6,898 nucleotides of DNA from Candidatus Harrisonbacteria bacterium (GTDB lineage Bacteria > Patescibacteriota > Minisyncoccia > UBA6257 > UBA11618), in assembly GCA_023244865.1 (NCBI GenBank), contig JAHFLM010000007.1:6496-13393 (forward strand), in the 5' to 3' direction. The notes below the pieces were generated by a model, which saw only the letters and a program-made list of their open reading frames with translations, did no database searches and was not told the DNA's origin. Position 1 is the stretch's first letter. Each line of letters opens with the position of its first letter. Of the stretch, positions 1-4,859 are shown piece by piece. The translations under genes and the position numbers were made by a program.

Positions 1-87
1 GTTGGGGTTCTGAGGCCGGTATTTGTTCAAAGATCTGAGATCATTGAAGCTTTTCAAGGCTCGGAACTTCCAGATTGGGCCAAGTAG
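1..87 (+). CDS. C-terminal end of an unidentified protein (5' truncated by window edge)
   Basis: Frame 1 is open from the first base to a TAG at 85-87 and encodes 28 residues ending in SELPDWAK. A stop-free frame this short is weak evidence by itself. The two rho-independent terminators that follow within 115 bases on the same strand support it being the tail of a real rightward gene. The visible residues carry no motif that allows a family assignment, so no function is proposed. The gene is convergent with pnp, and the second terminator lies between their stop codons. Confidence 0.55.
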   Translation, partial: VGVLRPVFVQRSEIIEAFQGSELPDWAK

Positions 88-114
88 TCCACCCATCTTT
101 GATTCCAAGTTTCA

Positions 115-155
115 ACCCTAGCATTTGAGTGTTTCACTCTTCTGCTGGGGTTTTT
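115..155 (+). terminator. Rho-independent terminator of the partial left-hand gene
   Basis: A long two-part hairpin: 115-123 (ACCCTAGCA) pairs with 143-151 (TGCTGGGGT, one G-T wobble). After a 3-by-3 internal loop, 127-131 (GAGTG) pairs with 135-139 (CACTC) around a TTT loop. A T-run starts at 151. It lies 28 bases after the TAG of the upstream gene, as expected for its terminator. Confidence 0.8.
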
Positions 156-170
156 GTTTATTTATACAAT

Positions 171-199
171 AAAAAATCCGCCACATAGGCGGATTTTTT
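171..199. terminator. Bidirectional terminator between the left-hand gene and pnp
   Basis: Positions 171-182 (six A then TCCGCC) pair perfectly with 188-199 (GGCGGA then six T) around a 5-base loop. The A-run on one side and T-run on the other give a U-tract for either strand. It lies 21 bases past the pnp stop codon, so it should be the main terminator of pnp and a backup for the rightward gene. Confidence 0.88.
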
Positions 200-220
200 A
201 TCTATTTTAATTTCTAATTA

Positions 221-2314
221 TTATTTTTCCAAAGCCTTCATCGAAAGCGAGAACTTTCCATTTTCGAATCTAATAATCTTTGCTTGGACAAAATCCCCTA
301 ATTTCACAACCTCGTCCACCTTTTTCACAAAACCTTTTTTCAATTCTGAAACATGGATCATGCCATCCTTATCATTATCAAATTCTAAAATCGCTCCAAA
401 TTCCAAAAGTTTCACGATTTTTCCAGAGACGATATCCCCCACGCTATAATCTTTCGTAATACTCGCGATTCTCTCTAGCGCTGCATTTCCGGCCACTTTA
501 TTTGGCGCCGTAATAAAGATCTGCCCATTTTGGCCGATATCAATATTGTAAGCCCCAGTATCCGCCACAATCGCATTAATCGTTTTGCCGCCAGAACCAA
601 CCACGAGCCCAATCTTATCTGGATCGATCATTGTCATCAAAATTACCGGCGCATACTTTGAAGTTTCTTCTCTTGGGGCTGGAATAACACTCTTAATAAA
701 ATCTAAAATCTGCAATCGAGCCACTTTCGCGGCGGCCATTGTGTCTGAAATCATTGGGAAAGTTAAACCATTAATTTTTGTATCAAGCTGCACGGCTGTG
801 ACGCCATCTGCCGTTCCCGCCACCTTGAAATCCATGTCGCCATAATGATCTTCCGCTCCTGCAATGTCGGTTAATACTTTATATTCCCCTTTCTCATTGC
901 TCATTAAGCCCATCGCAATGCCCGCCACCGGTTTTCTAATCGGCACACCTGCATCCATCAAAGACAAAGTCGCTCCGCACACCGAAGCCATCGAGGAAGA
1001 ACCGTTTGAAGACACGATTTCCGACACCACTCGCACCACATAAGGAAACACATCCTTACTTGGCATCATATTTTTCAAAGCCTTTTCTGCCAAAGCACCG
1101 TGGCCAATTTCTCTTCTGCCAGGGCCCCGCATTTTCCCAGTTTCGCCAGTTGCGTAAGGTGGAAAGTTGTAATGCAACATAAATCTCTTCGCTGGCGACA
1201 TCTCTCCGTCCATCGCCTGTTCATCTTCTGGTGAACCTAAAGTTGTAATGGCTAAAGATTGAGTTGTCCCTCGAGCAAACAAAGCCGAGCCATGATTCCT
1301 TTCAAAAAGCCCCACTTGGCCGTAAAGTGGCCTAATTTCGGTCATTTTGCGCCCATCTTGCCTCTTTTCCTCACGAATCGCCTTTTCATGCACTACCCAA
1401 TCGAGCATCATTTCTAGGGCAAACATCGCCTTAGGAATCTCCTCTTCTTTTCCTTCCGCTTTAAATAATTCCACCACTTCTTCCATTAAAGCTTTCATTT
1501 TCGTCTCACAAACCGCCTTATCCGCATTAAACAAAGCCCCTTCTAATTTTTCTGGAGTGGCTACCTTGCTCAAAACTGCTTCAATTTCTTTTTCTACGCC
1601 AAAGATTTTTAATTCTGCCTTTGGTTTACCAATTTCTTTTTGAATTTTTTCTTGAAATTCCACCAAAGCGTCAATTTCTTTTTGGGCTAACTTAAACCCA
1701 GCTAAAATATCCGCTTCCGAAGCCTCCACACCTTCCACCTCTATCATATTAATTTTTCCTTTAGGTCCTGAGGAAAAAGACATAAAATCAAAACCATGTT
1801 CCAAATCTGTTGGTTTAGGATTTACTAATAAACCTTGTTTTGTTAAACCAATATTTACTCCCGCTGCCGGTCCGTTAAATGGCACGTCAGAAATTGTAAA
1901 TGCGAGCGAGGCCGCTGCGAGTGCTGTAAAAACGGGACTACAATCCGGGTCGATCGCAAGCGTCGTCACAATCAACTGAATCTCTCTTCGAATTCCTTGA
2001 TTAAACAACGGGCGAATCGTGCGATCGATCATGCGGCCAGACAACACCGCGTCATCCGTCGCCTTCCCTTCCCTCTTCTGATACTTACCCCCTAAAATTC
2101 GGCCGTAAGCATAATTTTTCCCTTCGAAGTCCACGATGAGTGGTAAATAATCTCGATCCATATCTTCCTTCCCCATCACCACCGTCGCTAAAATTACCGT
2201 TTCACCATATCGAGCAATCACCGCCCCATTAGCTTGCAATGCCAAATCCGACACCTCAAAACTTAATTTTCTGCCGCCCACCTCCATCTCAAACGTTTTT
2301 TTATTGAAATCCAT
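221..2314 (-). CDS. pnp: Polynucleotide phosphorylase (PNPase)
   Basis: PNPase is a phosphorolytic 3'-to-5' exoribonuclease (EC 2.7.7.8) that releases nucleoside diphosphates in mRNA decay; the family forms cytoplasmic trimers. Numbered from an upstream in-frame ATG at 2341, the translation shows RNase PH domain 1 (about 20-150, with RIDRTIRPLF-like and PFNGP motifs), a helical linker (about 245-320), RNase PH domain 2 (about 325-540, with GSALFARGTTQ at 351-361 and SNGSSSMASVCG around 445-456), a KH domain with GSGG at 582-585, and an S1 domain (about 633-703). D498, D504 and K506 in EDHYGDMDFK match the metal-binding residues of E. coli PNPase (D486, D492, K494), so it should be active. I prefer the ATG at 2314, giving 697 residues starting MDFNKKTFEMEVGG, because homologues begin about there and the 2341 ATG lies inside a palindromic repeat. 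No clear Shine-Dalgarno precedes either start. Full length for the family. Confidence 0.97.
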   Translation of the reverse strand: MDFNKKTFEMEVGGRKLSFEVSDLALQANGAVIARYGETVILATVVMGKEDMDRDYLPLIVDFEGKNYAYGRILGGKYQKREGKATDDAVLSGRMIDRTIRPLFNQGIRREIQLIVTTLAIDPDCSPVFTALAAASLAFTISDVPFNGPAAGVNIGLTKQGLLVNPKPTDLEHGFDFMSFSSGPKGKINMIEVEGVEASEADILAGFKLAQKEIDALVEFQEKIQKEIGKPKAELKIFGVEKEIEAVLSKVATPEKLEGALFNADKAVCETKMKALMEEVVELFKAEGKEEEIPKAMFALEMMLDWVVHEKAIREEKRQDGRKMTEIRPLYGQVGLFERNHGSALFARGTTQSLAITTLGSPEDEQAMDGEMSPAKRFMLHYNFPPYATGETGKMRGPGRREIGHGALAEKALKNMMPSKDVFPYVVRVVSEIVSSNGSSSMASVCGATLSLMDAGVPIRKPVAGIAMGLMSNEKGEYKVLTDIAGAEDHYGDMDFKVAGTADGVTAVQLDTKINGLTFPMISDTMAAAKVARLQILDFIKSVIPAPREETSKYAPVILMTMIDPDKIGLVVGSGGKTINAIVADTGAYNIDIGQNGQIFITAPNKVAGNAALERIASITKDYSVGDIVSGKIVKLLEFGAILEFDNDKDGMIHVSELKKGFVKKVDEVVKLGDFVQAKIIRFENGKFSLSMKALEK

Positions 2315-2336
2315 TTTGTTTTTTATTCCCAAGTAT

Positions 2337-2404
2337 GTCATTCCTGCGAAGGCAGGAATCTAATAGCTATCTTACTATCAAATTCTTGTTTTCGTACGAA
2401 TGAC
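2337..2404. repeat. Small palindromic repeat element in the pnp leader
   Basis: The 68-base segment is bounded by GTCATTC (2337-2343) and its complement GAATGAC (2398-2404). Its left part is a perfect hairpin, ATTCCTGC (2340-2347) with GCAGGAAT (2352-2359) around GAAG. Its right part contains the 10-base palindrome TTCGTACGAA (2391-2400). The GTCATTCCTGCGAAGGCAGGAATC type of sequence is a known kind of dispersed intergenic repeat in many bacteria; from one window I cannot count copies. It lies in the untranslated leader of pnp, and an alternative upstream pnp ATG falls inside it. Confidence 0.6.
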
Positions 2405-2459
2405 GATTTTAGGGATTTTTCCGGTTCGACCCGGTTTTTTATATATTTAAATTCGCTTC

Positions 2460-2488
2460 ATTCTATCAGAAAAAAAGTGAGTTGTCAT
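2460..2488 (-). promoter_or_regulatory. Predicted sigma70-type promoter of pnp
   Basis: Read on the minus strand: -35 ATGACA (2488-2483), a 17-base spacer, then -10 TAGAAT (2465-2460), preceded by TGA, which makes an extended -10. Transcription would begin near 2453 and leave a leader of about 140 nt before the preferred pnp start, containing the palindromic repeat at 2337-2404. No transcription data are available. Confidence 0.55.
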
Positions 2489-2497
2489 GCCTCCTTC

Positions 2498-2607
2498 TGT
2501 CATTGCGAGGAAGGAGCGGAGCGACTGACGTGGCAATCTCGAATAGAGGTAGTTGGTGCTAGTTGGAGATTGCCGCGGTCGGCTTTAGGGTCTCCCTCGC
2601 AATGACA
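2498..2607. repeat. MITE-like inverted-repeat element (GTCATTGCGAGG type)
   Basis: The 110-base element has perfect 12-base terminal inverted repeats, GTCATTGCGAGG at 2499-2510 and CCTCGCAATGAC at 2595-2606, extended to 13 by a T/A pair at the edges. Inside it, GGCAATCTC (2532-2540) pairs with GAGATTGCC (2566-2574). The same architecture (GTCATTGCGAG ... GCAATCTC ... GAGATTGC ... CTCGCAATGAC) is a known kind of dispersed noncoding repeat across several bacterial phyla. It contains no gene. It lies between the divergent promoters of pnp and the five-gene array. Confidence 0.75.
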
Positions 2608-2619
2608 TGATGCTTAAAT

Positions 2620-2648
2620 TTGACTTTAGACCAATAAAATGATATAAC
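2620..2648 (+). promoter_or_regulatory. Predicted strong extended -10 promoter of the five-gene array
   Basis: TTGACT (2620-2625) and TATAAC (2643-2648) are separated by exactly 17 bases, and TGA at 2640-2642 supplies an extended -10 element. Each hexamer differs from consensus at one position. Transcription should start near 2655, giving a leader of about 60 nt before the first gene. It begins 13 bases downstream of the inverted-repeat element. Confidence 0.75.
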
Positions 2649-2702
2649 ATTAAAGTTAGAAATTAAGGCTTTAATTAGCCAATTCCAGCACCTTCCAAAT
2701 TT

Positions 2703-2710
2703 AGGGGGAG
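2703..2710 (+). promoter_or_regulatory. Ribosome binding site of the first array gene
   Basis: AGGGGGAG lies 6 bases before the ATG at 2717 and is a strong Shine-Dalgarno match, unlike the neighbouring housekeeping genes. CTTCC at 2692-2696 could pair with GGGAG at 2706-2710 (including one G-U) and partly mask the site. That hairpin is short and speculative. Confidence 0.75.
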
Positions 2711-2716
2711 TAAGAA

Positions 2717-3121
2717 ATGCTCAGTAAATCAGCGGCAAGAATCATTAGAGCTTGTAAAAGAGCTAAGAGACAAGGAATGACTATTCCACCGCGTGATAAT
2801 TTTTTTGGTTTAGATTCCGGTGTCGTTGCTATTGGTCCCGGGGAGACTTATATTCTTGACGGCAAAATAATTTGTCCATTAGGAGCCGTTCTTCTGGGTC
2901 TTGAGAGAATATCTGATGATACGGCCTATGTTTTCAACGACGCTTGTCATGCCCTAAAGGTGACTGGTCAATGGGTTTTAGGTTTCTTGCAGGCTTCAGA
3001 CAGAATTAGGGTTAACCTACCCCGAAAACCCAATAATCAATTCAGTCAACAATTCATTAGAGGTTTTAATGTCGGTCTCGAAGTTCTCGAGTGGGTTAAT
3101 TCCCAACAAAAAGGAGCTTAG
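2717..3121 (+). CDS. Array paralog 1: small CPLGA-motif protein of unknown function
   Basis: This 134-residue protein is not one I recognise from a named family. It is predicted to be soluble and cytoplasmic, with no signal peptide or membrane segment. It follows the array's shared plan: a basic N-terminal helix with invariant C13 (ARIIRACKRAKRQG), a CPLGAVLLG motif at 53-61, a middle segment ending WVLGFLQAS (about 86-94), and a C-terminal helix FNVGLEVLEWVNSQ at 117-130. It is the most divergent copy at the key sites: the first Cys of the usual CC pair is Ile (IICPLGA), and the usual GW is GF. Start chosen at the ATG preceded by AGGGGGAG. Its last codons (QQKGA) contain the AAGGAG site (3111-3116) of the next gene, 7 bases before the ATG at 3124. 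First gene after the promoter at 2620-2648. Confidence 0.85.
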   Translation: MLSKSAARIIRACKRAKRQGMTIPPRDNFFGLDSGVVAIGPGETYILDGKIICPLGAVLLGLERISDDTAYVFNDACHALKVTGQWVLGFLQASDRIRVNLPRKPNNQFSQQFIRGFNVGLEVLEWVNSQQKGA

Positions 3122-3123
3122 TC

Positions 3124-3588
3124 ATGTCTAGTGTATTAGCCGAAAGAATCATTCAGTTTTGCACACAGGCAAAATCAGAAAAACACGTGATCATATACCA
3201 CTGTCGTAGACTCGGGGAATTGTTGTGGGGTATCTATCAGGCTGGAGAAAATTTCATTCTTTGCGCCAATAGGTGCTGTTGTCCGCTAGGAGCTTTTCTT
3301 TTGTGCCAGACCGTTAGTCAGACTTCTACGGAAGACGAAGACGGCGCAACCCTGAAGCCTTGGTCGGAAAAATGCATTGATGTTCATAACTCACTTAAAG
3401 CCCAGGCTAAGAGTCTTTTAGGGGTTAACGATCTTTGGATCAGGGGTTTCTTTCAGGCAAACAATCATGGAATCTCAGGTTTTACCCCAGTCACCGATGA
3501 TAACGAAGGTTCGTTTCAGAAAGGCTGGGAGGTTGGTCTCAAAGTTCTCGCTTGGGTTAACTCCCAACAGGAAGGAGTTGTGCCATGA
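3124..3588 (+). CDS. Array paralog 2: longest, cysteine-rich CPLGA-motif protein
   Basis: At 154 residues this is the longest copy; function unknown. It keeps the N-terminal helix with C13 (LAERIIQFCTQAK), has three consecutive cysteines before PLGA (CCCPLGAFLL, 51-60), and ends with FQKGWEVGLKVLAWVNSQQ (131-149). Relative to its sisters it has an insertion of about 20 polar residues after the central motif (about 62-85, including TSTEDEDG). Other Cys residues lie at 27, 47, 61 and 84, giving eight in total. This invites a metal-site or redox hypothesis, but no recognised metal-binding pattern is present. No signal peptide or membrane segment is visible. It starts 2 bases after paralog 1 and its TGA stop overlaps the ATG of paralog 3 (ATGA, 3585-3588), so translation is probably coupled. 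AAGGAG for the next gene lies inside its codons at 3572-3577. Confidence 0.85.
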   Translation: MSSVLAERIIQFCTQAKSEKHVIIYHCRRLGELLWGIYQAGENFILCANRCCCPLGAFLLCQTVSQTSTEDEDGATLKPWSEKCIDVHNSLKAQAKSLLGVNDLWIRGFFQANNHGISGFTPVTDDNEGSFQKGWEVGLKVLAWVNSQQEGVVP

Positions 3589-3968
3589 GAAGCGCGTTAG
3601 CTCAAACAATTATTGAGGCTTGCCTTGAAGCTAAGGCTGCTGGTGCTGTAATTCCAAGTTGTGACAGGTTGGTAGATATTCCATGGGGAATTTTTTCTGC
3701 AAATAAAGCTTCAGCGGTATATGAGCTTAATGATGCTGTCTGCTGCCCGCTTGGGGCGACTCTCTTAGGAAGTAAAGCTGAAAATCCGGATAATTTTAGC
3801 GATGCCGCGGCAAGATTTCTAGAAGTCGATGATAGTACAATTAGCGGCATTTTAATGGCCTCTGAAGAGGGGTTCATGAGAGATGGTGCTTCAGCCTCCT
3901 TCCAAGAAGGCTGGGCAGTTGGCCTCGAAGTTCTTAAGTGGGTTAATTCCCAACAAAAAGGAGCGTAA
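3585..3968 (+). CDS. Array paralog 3: small CCPLGA-motif protein of unknown function
   Basis: A 127-residue predicted soluble protein and a typical copy of the array. The N-terminal helix LAQTIIEACLEAKAAG carries C13 and is followed by IP and a DIPWGIFSAN segment (31-40). The central motif is CCPLGATLLG (53-62), then a helical stretch (about 72-93, ISGILMAS), and the C-terminal motif FQEGWAVGLEVLKWVNSQQKGA ends the protein. The start overlaps the stop of paralog 2 and is preceded by AAGGAG at 7 bases. The last 28 bases up to the stop region (3937-3964) are identical to the end of paralog 1 (3090-3117), including the embedded ribosome site. A 141-codon open frame on the opposite strand (3602-4027) is only a shadow. 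Function not assigned. Confidence 0.87.
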   Translation: MRSALAQTIIEACLEAKAAGAVIPSCDRLVDIPWGIFSANKASAVYELNDAVCCPLGATLLGSKAENPDNFSDAAARFLEVDDSTISGILMASEEGFMRDGASASFQEGWAVGLEVLKWVNSQQKGA

Positions 3969-3970
3969 TC

Positions 3971-4360
3971 ATGCCAAGCGAACTCGTAGAAAGAATTATC
4001 ACAGCTTGCGAAGCAGCTGTAGAGCAAGGAGCAAAAATTCCTAAAGGTGAATGTCTTGGAGACTTAGCCTGGGGAGTTTTTTCAGAACAAGGCTTCTTCC
4101 GACCGAGTGGTGGAGCTTGCTGTCCCCTCGGAGCTGTTCTCTTGGGTAGAAGGAATATTCACGAATTACCAAATTACTTTATCGAAAATGTGGTAAGTGC
4201 CCTTAGTGTTACTGAAGACTGGGTGCGTGGATTTATTAGGGCCAACCCTAAAAAAGATAGTAGAGATAGGGATTTCTCAGCGTGGGATCAAGTGGATTTC
4301 CAAGCCGGCTGGTCAGTCGCCCTCGAAGTTCTCACTTGGGTCAACTCTCAAGCCGCATGA
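3971..4360 (+). CDS. Array paralog 4: small CCPLGA-motif protein of unknown function
   Basis: A 129-residue predicted soluble protein. Shared features: N-terminal helix LVERIITACEAAVEQG with C13, a LAWGVFSEQ segment (32-40), CCPLGAVLLGR (50-60), a segment ending DWVRGFIRAN (83-92), and the C-terminal motif FQAGWSVALEVLTWVNSQ (110-127). The variable loop before the last helix is charged (KKDSRDRD). AAGGAG lies 7 bases before its ATG, within the codons and stop region of paralog 3, and 2 bases separate the genes. It is closest to paralog 5 near its end: 4307-4329 is identical to 4706-4728. Its end differs from paralogs 1-3: it stops earlier (NSQAA) and the ribosome site of the next gene lies after the TGA instead of within codons. 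No known family recognised. Confidence 0.87.
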   Translation: MPSELVERIITACEAAVEQGAKIPKGECLGDLAWGVFSEQGFFRPSGGACCPLGAVLLGRRNIHELPNYFIENVVSALSVTEDWVRGFIRANPKKDSRDRDFSAWDQVDFQAGWSVALEVLTWVNSQAA

Positions 4361-4372
4361 AAGGAGCTGAAA

Positions 4373-4759
4373 ATGCCAAGCACGTTAGCAAAAATAATTA
4401 TCCTTGCCTGTGAGAAGGCTAAAAGACAAGGTGTTAAAATTCCAAAACGTGTTAGTTTATCGGAAATTCCTTTAGGAGTTAGTCCTACTTCACCTAATAG
4501 TATTTATGAATTAGATGGCGAAGATGATTGTGAATGCTGTCCTCTAGGAGCCGTTCTTCTTAATTCAAAGCACTCAGTTGGATTAAGTTGTTTTGAAGAG
4601 GCTAGAAAAATTTTAGGCGTTGATTCTCGTGGTTGGATTTCTGGTTTTCTCTGGGCTTCTATTGGACCCAAACCAACCTCCATCTATTCGGAAGGATATT
4701 GGGCTGGCTGGTCAGTCGCCCTCGAAGTCCTTGAGTGGATTAATAACCAACCCGACTAA
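4373..4759 (+). CDS. Array paralog 5: small CCPLGA-motif protein of unknown function
   Basis: A 128-residue predicted soluble protein, the last of the array. N-terminal helix LAKIIILACEKAKRQG with C13, then KIPKRVSLSEIPLG, an acidic stretch DGEDDCE (48-54), CCPLGAVLLN (55-64), a segment GWISGFLWAS (87-96), and the C-terminal motif WAGWSVALEVLEWINNQ (110-126). It has an extra Cys two residues before the CC pair (CECC). AAGGAG at 4361-4366 lies 6 bases before the ATG, and 12 bases separate it from paralog 4. As the last copy it lacks the ribosome-site-bearing tail: the codons after the motif read NNQPD, with no AAGGAG. The stop is followed by a strong terminator 17 bases later. Function unknown. 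Confidence 0.87.
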   Translation: MPSTLAKIIILACEKAKRQGVKIPKRVSLSEIPLGVSPTSPNSIYELDGEDDCECCPLGAVLLNSKHSVGLSCFEEARKILGVDSRGWISGFLWASIGPKPTSIYSEGYWAGWSVALEVLEWINNQPD

Positions 4760-4775
4760 TACAGTTAATAAAAGC

Positions 4776-4805
4776 AAACCGATCGCGTGCAGCGATCGGT
4801 TTTTT
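4776..4805 (+). terminator. Rho-independent terminator of the five-gene array
   Basis: Positions 4776-4786 (AAACCGATCGC) pair perfectly with 4792-4802 (GCGATCGGTTT) around the loop GTGCA, with a T-run at 4800-4805. It lies 17 bases after the stop of paralog 5. Confidence 0.93.
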
Positions 4806-4823
4806 AATTTATTAAATTTTATC

Positions 4824-4858
4824 AAACAAAAAATCCGTTGTTAACGGATTTTTTGTTT
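4824..4858. terminator. Bidirectional terminator between the array and the rpsA-rpsO-NYN operon
   Basis: A perfect 16-bp stem pairs 4824-4839 with 4843-4858 around a GTT loop, with six A on one arm and six T on the other. It lies directly past the TAG (4860-4862) of the leftward NYN gene, making it that operon's terminator, and it backs up the array terminator from the other side. Confidence 0.9.
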
Positions 4859-4859
4859 T

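Larger units (their letters stand above)
2717..4759 (+). repeat. Tandem five-gene paralog array (operon)
   Basis: Five head-to-tail genes share one promoter, one terminator and the same protein plan. At the DNA level the best-conserved stretch covers the end of each gene through the start codon of the next: 3074-3126, 3535-3587, 3921-3973 and 4319-4375, with a partial copy from 4718. The duplicated unit therefore includes the Shine-Dalgarno site. The parts between the conserved motifs are strongly diverged in sequence and length, so most duplications are old, while short identical tracts suggest more recent exchange. Confidence 0.85.

Noticed and set aside
585..1643. Plus-strand open frames opposite pnp (585-845, 1347-1643)
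   Set aside because: They are antisense shadows of a clearly conserved pnp coding sequence.
2421..2440. CCGG-TTCGAC-CCGG followed by six T, resembling a rightward terminator or a tRNA T-arm
   Set aside because: The stem is only 4 bp, there is no rightward gene upstream of it, and neither an acceptor stem nor a CCA end nor other tRNA arms can be found around it.
3585..3600. Possible recoded TGA (glycine, as in Gracilibacteria) at the end of paralog 2
   Set aside because: The TGA forms a typical ATGA overlap with a ribosome site and a conserved next start, and readthrough would meet TAG within a few codons.
3602..4027. 141-codon open frame on the minus strand
   Set aside because: It lies opposite paralogs 3 and 4, whose motifs are conserved in the sense frame; no ribosome site or family signature is seen for the antisense frame.
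2717..4759. CRISPR-like array suggested by regularly spaced similar sequences
   Set aside because: The repeated unit is about 390-460 bases, encodes conserved proteins and varies in length; there are no short identical repeats with unique spacers.
4620..4844. 74-codon plus-strand frame running past the array end
   Set aside because: It overlaps paralog 5 in another frame, has no Shine-Dalgarno, and reads through both terminators.
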